Shown here: in pieces, positions 1 through 6,050 of the stretch | Position numbering within the stretch: position 1 is the stretch's first letter | Layout: each line of letters begins with the position of its first letter | NCBI GenBank assembly: GCA_937129505.1 | Contig: CAKZNJ010000606.1 | Span: forward strand, 1-6,050 | Source: an uncultured Anaerolineae bacterium | Lineage (GTDB): Bacteria; Chloroflexota; Anaerolineae; Anaerolineales; UBA4823 | Direction: 5' to 3' | Length of the DNA: 6,050 nt | The notes under the pieces: model-generated | What the model saw: only the letters and a program-made list of their open reading frames with translations | What the model was told of the DNA's origin: nothing | The model's database searches: none | Made by a program: the position numbers and the translations under genes

Positions 1-1813
1 CCGTTAGCGGCGTTCCTTGGACAGTCAGGGTAGCTGAAAGGGGGATTAGGGAAGATGCTTCGATTACTTTCCCTTGGATGATTCCATACGGAAGGCGTTG
101 TAAATTAAATTCGACGGATGTGGTTTGTAGGTTTTTAACCGTTACTGCCATCTTGGTTTGAGGTTGGAAATCAAAGCGCCTTGCTGTAAAGTCGTAAACA
201 CCTGCAGGTAGATGGCATTCGAATGTCCCATCCGCTTCAGCACTTATCGTTATGACGGTTGGGTTTGTTGGATGGCGATCTTGAATCACAAGGGTGGCAT
301 ACGGAATCGGTAGATTGGTTAGCGCTTCTATTACCCTGCCCGTTAAGGTGCCTTGTTGAGTCACTTGCAAGGTTGCTGCGTAAGCATTTACTAAGCCATA
401 ACCAGAGACGTTATTGGGGATTGTGGTGGATAATGGCTCGGTCGTTTGAAGCAAAATTTGTTCTATTTGATCAACGGTTAGATTAGGGTTTGCTTCAAAC
501 AAGAGGGCGGCAATTCCAGCTACGTGAGGGGCTGACATGGAGGTGCCATCCATTTTTGCATAACCTCCCCCAGGATAAGTCGAAAGGATATTAACCCCGG
601 GCGCGCTTAACTCTGGCTTGACTTCGCCCCAACTGCTAGGTCCGCGTGAAGAAAAATAGGTTGGCAATTTGGTTTCGTCCACTGCGCCAACTGCTAGCGA
701 TTCGGGATAGCTGGCAGGCGCCCCGATGGTTTCCCGTTGAGGCCCCTTGTTGCCTGCGGAAAAAACAGGCAGGATGGCCGCAGCACGTAAGCTTTGGATG
801 TCAGCTCGAAATCGTTGGTCACTGCCTACATCTGTTCCCCAAGAGTTATTTACAATATCCGGCGCTAGCGATGGGTTGCCGTTAGGAGCGATGATCCATT
901 CGAAAGCTGCATGGAGCCAGGATTCGTAGGTATATCCTTGATTGGTAAAAGCTTTGACTGCGATCCATTTGGCATTTGGGGCAACCCCCGTGCGGTGTCC
1001 AATGCCGTCATCGCCGACCATTGTCCCCATTGTGTGAGTGCCATGACCTAATCCATCACCGGGATATAGATAAGGTTCACCTGTCACAACAAACCAATTG
1101 CCGCGGTGTTGAGCCGGTCCGTGTGGGTTATAGCCGCGATATTGCTTCATCAAGGCGGGATGAAATCCATCTACGCCGCTATCTATGTTGGCGACCACAA
1201 CACCGTTTCCTCTCAGCTTTAGAAATTGTTCAACTTTGTCAACCTCAACCAAGTCGAGGTTGTAAATCATTTGATCGGTTGAGCTGAAATCCGTCTCTTG
1301 AGCGGGAGAAGCGGCTAATTCAATTTTTTCATCGGGGCGAATAAAGACAACATCTTCGCGCTCGGAAAGGGATTGAATGAGCGAGGGTTTTGCTTTTATC
1401 GAGATAACCGGACTGACCCAAAAAGCGCGGATTTGATCGGCTTCGCCCGATCGCTTTGCCCTTGAGAGGGTAGTAAGGAGGTCGGCTGTGGCTCGTTCGC
1501 TTTCTGCTTGGAGAAACGATACGACGTTTTGTCGTCGGGTTTCCTTGGATGGATAAAGCTGTTCACCTAATGCTAAGAGAGAGGTTTCATCCCGTTTTCG
1601 CTCAATGATAAGAGGGATCATTTCTTCGCTTGTCGGTTGAGTGAGGTAGCGGATTAGAGCAGGGTGAATTTTCCTCCAATCAACCTTCGGGGGATTGCCG
1701 CTTTGACCAAGCTGCTTTGCCTGTGATAGTTGAGGGCGAAGGCTCATGAAGAGCAAATTTATCGCCAGAGCAGAAAAGAGGAGCGAAGCGAATAAATATA
1801 GTTTATGTCTCAT
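1..1813 (-). CDS. Secreted subtilisin-like serine protease (S8 family, bacillopeptidase F-like), 3' end outside window
   Basis: The frame is open for 604 codons from the ATG at 1813 to the window edge, so the C-terminus is missing. It should be an exported endopeptidase made as a preproenzyme. Residues 1-32 look like a signal peptide: MRHK, a hydrophobic core, and a likely cleavage after SQA. Residues about 64-165 resemble an I9-type inhibitory prodomain. The peptidase domain (about 195-480) has the complete machinery: Asp211 in NIDSGVDGFHP, His257 in GHGTHTMGTMVG, oxyanion Asn355 in FSAGNKGP and Ser425 in GTSMSAPHVAG. The segments YRGYNP, GVAPNAKWIAVKAF and APDIVNNSWG are typical of the bacillopeptidase F-like subgroup. 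Two carboxypeptidase-regulatory-like beta domains follow, starting near 488 (GTLTGRVIEA) and 575 (YGIIQGKVIEA); the second is cut by the edge. The start lies 11 bases after the mutS2 stop, with a weak AAGAG ribosome site overlapping that junction, so it is probably translated from the mutS2 transcript. The substrate is unknown. Confidence 0.93.
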   Translation of the reverse strand, partial: MRHKLYLFASLLFSALAINLLFMSLRPQLSQAKQLGQSGNPPKVDWRKIHPALIRYLTQPTSEEMIPLIIERKRDETSLLALGEQLYPSKETRRQNVVSFLQAESERATADLLTTLSRAKRSGEADQIRAFWVSPVISIKAKPSLIQSLSEREDVVFIRPDEKIELAASPAQETDFSSTDQMIYNLDLVEVDKVEQFLKLRGNGVVVANIDSGVDGFHPALMKQYRGYNPHGPAQHRGNWFVVTGEPYLYPGDGLGHGTHTMGTMVGDDGIGHRTGVAPNAKWIAVKAFTNQGYTYESWLHAAFEWIIAPNGNPSLAPDIVNNSWGTDVGSDQRFRADIQSLRAAAILPVFSAGNKGPQRETIGAPASYPESLAVGAVDETKLPTYFSSRGPSSWGEVKPELSAPGVNILSTYPGGGYAKMDGTSMSAPHVAGIAALLFEANPNLTVDQIEQILLQTTEPLSTTIPNNVSGYGLVNAYAATLQVTQQGTLTGRVIEALTNLPIPYATLVIQDRHPTNPTVITISAEADGTFECHLPAGVYDFTARRFDFQPQTKMAVTVKNLQTTSVEFNLQRLPYGIIQGKVIEASSLIPLSATLTVQGTPLT

Positions 1814-1824
1814 TATGTAAACTC

Positions 1825-4203
1825 TTAGCTTAGTTTAACAACCGTGACTCCTTCTCCCCCCTCGCGGTCTTCTCCCGCTTCGAAGGAGATAATATGAGGA
1901 TGTTTGCGTAGATGATCTCGAATTGCTTGACGCAAGCGGCCGCTTCCTTTTCCGTGAATCAGGCGGACAAAGGGCAGTCCGGCAAACAAAGCTGAATCCA
2001 GATAGCGATCGATCGTTTCTACAGCTTCCTCAGCTCTTAATCCGCGTAAATCTAATTCCCACGAAGGGGCTTCTTTTAAGTTAGGAAGATGGGTGGAGGG
2101 CAATTCTGATCGATCTGATGCAGCTGTTGATTCATCAACGAGGGTAACATCGCTGAGTTCAGATTGGACTCGCAACCTTCCAACTTGAACCTCGATTTGT
2201 TCTCCGTTGATGCTCGCCAAGGTGCCTTTTACGCCAAGCGAACGTAATTTGACCGAATCACCAACCTTTAGGGGACGTCTTTCTCGCAAAACCCTTTTCT
2301 GGCGCTGTTTTTCCTGAGTGTGTTTTTCGACGGTTTGCTCGATCTCCTGGATTTTGGTCCTAAGAGTTTGTAATGTCTCAGTCGGTTGATCGGCACGTTT
2401 GTAATCTTTGCGGATTTTCCGAATCTCTTCCTTGACTTGAGCGATGAGTTTGTCGGCTTCTTTCTGAGTGGTTTCTAGGATTTTTAGACGCTCCTCTTCA
2501 ATATTTTCCAGCTGCTGAGCCAGCTCTCTCCTGATCGACTCAGCTTCTCTACGTAGGCTTTCGGCGTGTTGGTACGCTTGGCGGGCAAGTTCTCTTTGCC
2601 TTTGAATCTCGTCAAGTAAATCTTGGCTTTGCAATTCGTCTGGAGTTAGGTCCGCGCGCGCTTTTTGAATAATCTCGTCGGGTATTCCAAGGCGCTGGGC
2701 AATGGCTATGGCATTGGATCGGCCTGGCAAGCCAATTGATAGGTGATAAGTGGGCATGAGAGTATCGATGTCAAATTCCACGCTCGCGTTCATGGCGCCT
2801 GGTGTGACGTGGGCAAAGACTTTCAGTTCGGGGTGATGAGTGGTGACGAGGCAGGGGATTTTTCGCTCAATTAAGAAAGATAGAATTGCCCGAGCTAAAG
2901 CAGCTCCTTCTTGTGGATCAGTACCTGCTCCCAGTTCGTCTAGAACTACCAATGAGTGCGAGGTAGCCTGTTTTAAGATCTGGACGATGTTCTTGATATG
3001 TCCTGAAAAAGTCGATAAGGATTGTTCGATGGACTGTTCATCGCCAATATCTGCAAAAACATGCTCAAATAAACAAAGAGAGGCAGACTTCACGGGCAGA
3101 GGCAAACCTGCTTGAGCCATAAGAGTCAATAACCCTACCGTCTTCAGTGAGACTGTTTTGCCACCGGTATTGGGCCCAGTAATTACAAGCGCAAAAGACT
3201 CGTTTGTCAGCTCAACATCTATGGGGACAACTTTTTGAGGGTCTAACAAGGGATGGCGGGCTTGGAGAAAATAAAGGATATAGGGGGATTTTTTAGGAGC
3301 TGCCTCCATTGACTCAAATGAACTTAATTGCGGGTGGACAGCGTCAATTTCGATGGCATATTTAGCGCAAGCTAAAACAAAATCAAATTGTGCTAATACC
3401 GCTAGGCAAGTTTCAACCTTGTCGACCGCATCGGCAATATTTTTGGAAAGCCTAAATAAAATGCGTCGTTCTTCATCCCGTTCGTCAAGCTGTAATTGAC
3501 GATTTTGGTTGTTTAAATCGACAACGTTGAGCGGTTCAATGAAGAGCGTGGCGCCGGAAGATGACTGGTCGTGAACGATCGATGGGATACGACCTTTGAA
3601 ATCTGCGCGAATAGGGATGACATAGCGTCCCTCTCGTTGAGTAATCAGCTGTTCTTGCAAGATGGGAACGATAGACGGATCAGAGATCATTTGTTGTAGT
3701 TTCGATAGCAGGCGACCTCGAACAATTTTTAATTCTGAGCGAATGGCGGATAGGGCGGGAGAGGCGCTATCCAGTATCTCTGCTCGGTCAGAAATCGCTA
3801 AAGAGATGGCTTCGATGAGTCCGGTTGGAATTTCGATTGCCAAGAACAATTCGCTAAGCTTAGGAAATTCCAAGCGAAGGCGATCAAAGGTTCGGAGGAG
3901 AGAACGGGCAACAATCAAGGTGTCTTTGACATCCAATAGTTCTTGGGGGGTAGCCACTCCCTCATGTTTGGTTAGTTCAATTGTGGGGCGGATATCATGA
4001 GCTCCTTCAATTCCAGATTGATAGCCCTTGTTTAGATACCGCACTCCTTCTTGAATTAGGTTTTGGCGGCGGAGAATCTCGAGCAGGTCTGTTGTAGGCC
4101 GTAATGAGCGTGCTAACTCTGCAGAAGGACGGAATGCACAATAACTTTCGATCTTTTTGAGAATTTTGGGAAAATCTAGGGTGTTAAGTGTTTTTTCATC
4201 CAT
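1825..4203 (-). CDS. mutS2: MutS2 family ATPase with Smr domain
   Basis: This 792-residue protein has the normal length and full domain order of MutS2. It lacks the mismatch-recognition domain of MutS. Residues about 1-290 form the MutS-type core and lever region. The ABC-like ATPase follows, with Walker A GPNTGGKT (343-350), signature STFSGH (397-402), Walker B and D-loop VVLDELGAGTDP (419-430), and the switch histidines TTHHPEL (454-460). A long charged coiled coil spans about 530-640. A KOW-like beta segment (about 645-690, LKVGDSVKLRSLGVKG) and a C-terminal Smr domain (about 716-792) with LDLRG (717-721) and HGKGSG (750-755) complete it. In the family, dimeric MutS2 has been linked to suppression of homologous recombination (Smr nuclease) and, in Bacillus, to recognising collided ribosomes; the sequence cannot decide between these roles. 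The start is preceded by AAGG nine bases upstream. It is first in a minus-strand unit with the protease gene. Confidence 0.97.
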   Translation of the reverse strand: MDEKTLNTLDFPKILKKIESYCAFRPSAELARSLRPTTDLLEILRRQNLIQEGVRYLNKGYQSGIEGAHDIRPTIELTKHEGVATPQELLDVKDTLIVARSLLRTFDRLRLEFPKLSELFLAIEIPTGLIEAISLAISDRAEILDSASPALSAIRSELKIVRGRLLSKLQQMISDPSIVPILQEQLITQREGRYVIPIRADFKGRIPSIVHDQSSSGATLFIEPLNVVDLNNQNRQLQLDERDEERRILFRLSKNIADAVDKVETCLAVLAQFDFVLACAKYAIEIDAVHPQLSSFESMEAAPKKSPYILYFLQARHPLLDPQKVVPIDVELTNESFALVITGPNTGGKTVSLKTVGLLTLMAQAGLPLPVKSASLCLFEHVFADIGDEQSIEQSLSTFSGHIKNIVQILKQATSHSLVVLDELGAGTDPQEGAALARAILSFLIERKIPCLVTTHHPELKVFAHVTPGAMNASVEFDIDTLMPTYHLSIGLPGRSNAIAIAQRLGIPDEIIQKARADLTPDELQSQDLLDEIQRQRELARQAYQHAESLRREAESIRRELAQQLENIEEERLKILETTQKEADKLIAQVKEEIRKIRKDYKRADQPTETLQTLRTKIQEIEQTVEKHTQEKQRQKRVLRERRPLKVGDSVKLRSLGVKGTLASINGEQIEVQVGRLRVQSELSDVTLVDESTAASDRSELPSTHLPNLKEAPSWELDLRGLRAEEAVETIDRYLDSALFAGLPFVRLIHGKGSGRLRQAIRDHLRKHPHIISFEAGEDREGGEGVTVVKLS

Positions 4204-4343
4204 TGGTACTAACCTTGTCTGTGTTGCAGTTTACCATAGGCGAACCTCAAAGGGGAGAGGGTGAATAGATCTTGGAAAAATATGGTATATTGAAAATAAC
4301 TTATCTGATTCATCCTACATTAGCAATCATTGGAGGTAGTTTT
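4204..4343. promoter_or_regulatory. Divergent intergenic region between mutS2 and pilin gene
   Basis: These 140 bases must hold the promoters for mutS2 (leftward) and the pilin gene (rightward). For the pilin, the best -10 candidate is TATATT at 4286-4291, which has only a poor -35 partner; TTGAAA at 4290-4295 has no good -10 at normal spacing. For mutS2, TATGGT or TAAACT on the minus strand (4228-4238) are possible -10 boxes, also without a clear -35. The region is confidently intergenic, but the individual boxes are weak guesses. A plus-strand frame can be opened from a TTG at 4272, but it lacks a ribosome site and would put an extra 24 residues before the pilin. Confidence 0.4.
4332..4336 (+). 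promoter_or_regulatory. Shine-Dalgarno site that fixes the pilin start
   Basis: GGAGG lies seven bases before the ATG at 4344. It is the strongest ribosome binding site in the window. It places the pilin start at 4344 rather than at the upstream in-frame TTG (4272), which has no comparable site and would give an atypically long leader. Confidence 0.8.
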
Positions 4344-4493
4344 ATGGCTTGCCAGAAAAAGATAGAATACGGACAAGGGTTAGTGGAGTATGGGATGATC
4401 CTCGTCTTGGTGGCAGTAATTGTCATCGTGGTGGTATTTCTCCTTGGACCTGGAATCGGCAATATGTTTAGTCAGGTCGTATCCGGAATTTAG
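4344..4493 (+). CDS. Flp-type (type IVb) pilin precursor, 49 residues
   Basis: This very small protein has the layout of Flp/Fap pilins, the subunits of tight-adherence (Tad) type IVb pili. A short charged leader (residues 1-10, MACQKKIEYG) ends in glycine. The mature N-terminus QGLVEYG follows, with the Glu5-Tyr6 pair typical of Flp, then a hydrophobic helix (about residues 17-38) and a short tail. Prepilin peptidase would be expected to cut after Gly10 and leave a 39-residue mature subunit. The start is set by a strong ribosome site. No Tad assembly genes (prepilin peptidase, TadA ATPase, TadB/C) are nearby, so the pilin is an orphan within this window. Short Flp-like proteins outside tad loci are common in some phyla, and its assembly into a pilus is inferred, not shown. 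No hairpin terminator is seen after the stop, so transcripts may run into the tRNA gene. Confidence 0.85.
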   Translation: MACQKKIEYGQGLVEYGMILVLVAVIVIVVVFLLGPGIGNMFSQVVSGI

Positions 4494-4505
4494 TCGAAAT
4501 TCCCC

Positions 4506-4534
4506 TTGTCTAGGCACGCGGCATCGAGTATAAT
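4506..4534 (+). promoter_or_regulatory. Sigma-70-type promoter of tRNA-Val
   Basis: TTGTCT (4506-4511, four of six matches to TTGACA) and a perfect TATAAT (4529-4534) are separated by the optimal 17 bp. Transcription would start near 4541, a few bases before the tRNA 5' end at 4547, as is usual for a short tRNA leader. A 6-bp inverted repeat (TCGAGT at 4524-4529, ACTCGA at 4539-4544) brackets the -10 box and may be coincidental. Confidence 0.75.
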
Positions 4535-4546
4535 TTTCACTCGAAC

Positions 4547-4621
4547 GGGCGCATAGCTCAGTTGGTCAGAGCGCACGGTTCACATCCGTGAGGTTCGGGG
4601 GTTCGAGCCCCTCTGCGCCCA
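4547..4621 (+). tRNA. tRNA-Val, anticodon CAC
   Basis: The cloverleaf folds fully. The acceptor stem GGGCGCA (4547-4553) pairs with TGCGCCC (4614-4620), followed by discriminator A4621. The D stem is GCTC/GAGC (4556-4559, 4569-4572). The anticodon stem CACGG/CCGTG holds the loop TTCACAT (4579-4585) with anticodon CAC at 4581-4583, which reads the valine codon GTG. The T arm GGGGG/CCCTC closes the loop TTCGAGC (4602-4608), with one G-U pair. The variable region AGGTTC (4591-4596) has six bases rather than the usual five. The 3' CCA is not encoded, so a CCA-adding enzyme is needed. A T-run at 4623-4627 just after the gene could help termination, but no separate hairpin precedes it. Confidence 0.96.
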
Positions 4622-4688
4622 CTTTTTGTTTATCAGGGGGAGCGTTGACCGAATCCTTTCTAAACTGATTGAAATTGAATCATTTCTC

Positions 4689-4717
4689 TTGACACCTCTG
4701 CCAATTGCTATTATACT
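4689..4717 (+). promoter_or_regulatory. Near-consensus sigma-70 promoter of the GntR-kinase operon
   Basis: A perfect TTGACA (4689-4694), a 17-bp spacer and TATACT (4712-4717, five of six) make this the strongest promoter in the window. The predicted start of transcription is near 4724, giving a 5' leader of only about 29 bases before the regulator ATG at 4753. A palindromic operator begins one base after the -10 box, so bound repressor would block initiation. A strong core promoter combined with an overlapping operator suits a repressible catabolic operon. Confidence 0.85.
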
Positions 4718-4718
4718 G

Positions 4719-4744
4719 AAAGTCATCAGATATCTGATGACTTT
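4719..4744. promoter_or_regulatory. 26-bp perfect palindrome, probable GntR operator
   Basis: The half-site AAAGTCATCAGAT (4719-4731) is followed without a gap by its exact reverse complement (4732-4744). The site starts one base after the -10 box and covers the predicted transcription start. It lies 8 bases before the start of a GntR-family gene. Dimeric GntR regulators bind symmetric sites of this kind, so autorepression of the regulator and the downstream kinase is the likely role (inference). In RNA, whatever part is transcribed could also fold near the 5' end of the message. Confidence 0.8.
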
Positions 4745-4752
4745 TTGGGCTT

Positions 4753-5487
4753 ATGAGACAGATTGTATTCTCTAATGGCAAACCAATTCGTTATGCAATC
4801 CGCGATGCTCTATTGGAGTTTATGCGCGCTGAGGGGTATCGCCCAGGCGATCAATTGCCTTCCGAAGAGAAGCTGCAGGAGATCCTAAATGTCAGTCGGC
4901 TGAGCATGCGCGAAGCCCTGCAGTTGCTTGAGGAAGAACGAATTATCGTTACAAAACATGGATCTGGCCGATACGTTTTATCCCTGCCTTCTAATCTGGA
5001 TATTGATATCTCGAATTTACAAAGCGTCACGGAGTTGCTGACAAGTTATCAGATTAAAACTGAAAATAACCTTCTGCGAGTAGAAATTCATCCCCCAGAT
5101 GCAGAGTTATGTGCCTTACTTCAAATAAATGCGTCTGAAAATGTCCTTTCTATCGAGAGAATCCGCTACGCCGCAAATACGCCAATCATTTATTCAATCG
5201 ATACAATCCCCGTTCATTTTCTTCCTGAAGATTGGCAGGAAGATGACTTCAAAGGGTCTCTGTTCGAATACATCGAACGCAGGTTAGGAAAGCCTTTGCA
5301 TTATTCGCAAGCGACCATTCATGCTAGCCGACTTGAAGATGTGACCCTGCCATTTGAGACGAAAAGCCTGAGTTGGATACTCTTGAAACAGGTCATCTAC
5401 ACCGATATGGGCGAACCAATTATTTACTCAAGAGATTACCATCGCGGCGACCGGATTCAATTTCATGTTCGCCGCGTACGACGTTAA
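4753..5487 (+). CDS. GntR family transcriptional regulator, HutC type with UTRA domain
   Basis: This 244-residue protein has the usual HutC-subfamily length and two-domain layout. The N-terminal winged helix-turn-helix (about 10-76) carries the family pattern: PGDQLPSEEKL (31-41), recognition-helix region VSRLSMREALQLLEEE (47-62) and wing HGSGRYV (69-75). The C-terminal UTRA effector-binding domain (about 95-241) has the conserved ERIRYAANTPIIYSIDTIP (135-153) and GEPIIYSRDYHRGDRIQFHVRR (220-241) segments. UTRA domains bind small metabolites, often sugar phosphates, which release the protein from DNA. The adjacent sugar kinase suggests a sugar, polyol or its phosphate as effector (inference). 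The ATG at 4753 has almost no Shine-Dalgarno sequence (only GGGC just upstream). The next in-frame ATG (residue 24) would remove the first helix of the DNA-binding domain, so 4753 is kept. It is probably autoregulated through the palindrome just upstream. Confidence 0.95.
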   Translation: MRQIVFSNGKPIRYAIRDALLEFMRAEGYRPGDQLPSEEKLQEILNVSRLSMREALQLLEEERIIVTKHGSGRYVLSLPSNLDIDISNLQSVTELLTSYQIKTENNLLRVEIHPPDAELCALLQINASENVLSIERIRYAANTPIIYSIDTIPVHFLPEDWQEDDFKGSLFEYIERRLGKPLHYSQATIHASRLEDVTLPFETKSLSWILLKQVIYTDMGEPIIYSRDYHRGDRIQFHVRRVRR

Positions 5488-5506
5488 TTATAAGTGACTG
5501 GAAGCT

Positions 5507-6043
5507 ATGAAGACAAAAAACGAAGATTTGCTACTTGGCATAGACATCGGAACTCAAGGTGTTAAAGGAGCAATTACTTCGTTGGATGGAACGGTTGTCG
5601 CTGAGGCATTTCTCGAACACAGTTGTAGCTACCCAAGAGCAGGTTGGGTTGAGCATGATATAAAAAAGAATTGGTGGCAAAATCCTTGCTGGGTTATCCG
5701 CAAAATGCTAGCCGAAAGCGAGATCAATGCAGAGCAAATTAAGGCGGTCTTTCCCAGTGGGTTACATCCCAATTTTGGCCCAACCGACAAGGATGGAGAG
5801 CCAATTTATGGGGCAATTTTATATTCGGACAACCGAGCGGTCGATGAGTTGCATGAAATCAACCGACGATACCTTCTAAAATTAAGCAGCGAAGAAGTTA
5901 CCCCTAAACTTATCTGGTTCTTGCGGAACGAGCGAGAAACAGCATCAAGAATGAAGCGGTTTTTCGATGCCGCTCAGTATTTTGTCTTTAAGTTTTGTGG
6001 GAGATATGTGCGGGATACGATATCGGTCGGGGAATGGGGGTAA
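5507..6043 (+). CDS. FGGY family carbohydrate kinase, N-terminal part ending at an early stop (probable frameshift)
   Basis: The 178 residues match the N-terminal domain of FGGY kinases, which phosphorylate sugars or polyols with ATP. The phosphate-binding motif GIDIGTQGVKG is at 11-21. Then come GWVEHDIKKNWW (46-57), SGLHPNFGPTDKDG (84-97) and ILYSDNRA (104-111). TPKLIWFLRNE (132-142) and AAQYFVFKFCGRYVRD (155-170) continue the domain. Full members have about 480-520 residues. This frame ends at TAA (6041-6043), directly after five G (6036-6040), before the catalytic Asp region and the whole C-terminal domain. As read, it cannot be an active kinase. Reading on in the frame that begins a codon at 6040 would continue as V-I-Y after W-G, which is plausible for the family but only three codons long. 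The window ends seven bases after the stop. The gene starts 19 bases after the gntR stop, with GGAAG two bases before the ATG, which is unusually close. The substrate cannot be assigned; a xylulokinase-like role is possible. Confidence 0.85.
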   Translation: MKTKNEDLLLGIDIGTQGVKGAITSLDGTVVAEAFLEHSCSYPRAGWVEHDIKKNWWQNPCWVIRKMLAESEINAEQIKAVFPSGLHPNFGPTDKDGEPIYGAILYSDNRAVDELHEINRRYLLKLSSEEVTPKLIWFLRNERETASRMKRFFDAAQYFVFKFCGRYVRDTISVGEWG

Positions 6044-6050
6044 TTTACCA

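Noticed and set aside
751..771. Hairpin TGCCTG / CAGGCA with an A-rich loop
   Set aside because: It lies in the protease codons around the oxyanion Asn355 (SAGNKG motif), and no T-run follows on either strand; it is coding sequence, not a terminator.
259..1287. Plus-strand open frames of 60-103 codons
   Set aside because: They are antisense to the protease gene, have no family resemblance and no ribosome sites; the minus-strand frame carries all the conserved motifs.
1426..1465. Inverted repeat GATCGG / CCGATC with further AAAGCG / CGCTTT symmetry
   Set aside because: It is inside the protease prodomain coding region with no promoter or terminator context; best taken as chance.
2840..4000. 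Plus-strand open frames of about 90-110 codons opposite mutS2
   Set aside because: They are antisense shadows of the well-conserved MutS2 ATPase and core domains.
4302..4309. TATCTGAT in the pilin leader, identical to part of the GntR operator half-site
   Set aside because: Only 8 bp match and there is no opposing half-site; matches of this length are expected by chance.
4609..4631. Rho-independent terminator after tRNA-Val
   Set aside because: A T-run (4623-4627) exists, but the only hairpin before it belongs to the tRNA itself, so a dedicated terminator cannot be claimed.
4602..4640. tRNA 3' end as a possible integration (att) site for an island carrying the GntR-kinase operon
   Set aside because: No integrase and no second copy of the tRNA 3' end are visible in the window; the idea has no support here.

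Overview
The window looks like chromosomal DNA from a free-living bacterium of moderate GC content. The gene set recalls Chloroflexota (Anaerolineae-like): a lone Flp-type pilin, a bacillopeptidase F-like secreted protease with carboxypeptidase-regulatory-like repeats, and a GntR/UTRA regulator next to an FGGY sugar kinase. This placement is inferred from family distribution; no rRNA or other phylogenetic marker is present.

Layout. Positions 1-4203 are a minus-strand unit. mutS2 (4203 to 1825) is followed after 11 bases by a secreted S8 serine protease (1813 to beyond position 1). The protease is cut by the window edge, but its prodomain, full catalytic domain and first C-terminal repeat domain are visible. 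A 140-bp divergent intergenic region (4204-4343) separates this unit from plus-strand genes: a 49-residue Flp-type pilin (4344-4493), tRNA-Val(CAC) with its own promoter (4547-4621), a GntR/HutC-family regulator (4753-5487), and the N-terminal part of an FGGY carbohydrate kinase (5507-6043).

How it works together. The regulator and kinase are 19 bases apart and almost certainly co-transcribed. They are preceded by a near-consensus sigma-70 promoter (TTGACA, 17 bp, TATACT). Immediately after the -10 box lies a perfect 26-bp palindrome, the expected operator for autorepression by the dimeric GntR protein. This has the form of a sugar-responsive catabolic operon whose first enzyme phosphorylates a sugar or polyol. 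The kinase frame stops after 178 codons right after a run of five G, well short of the roughly 500 residues of the family, so the gene is either frameshifted or affected by a sequence error.

No mobile element, CRISPR array or defence system is visible. The most interesting points are the palindromic operator with its promoter, the interrupted kinase, and the tight mutS2-protease pairing.
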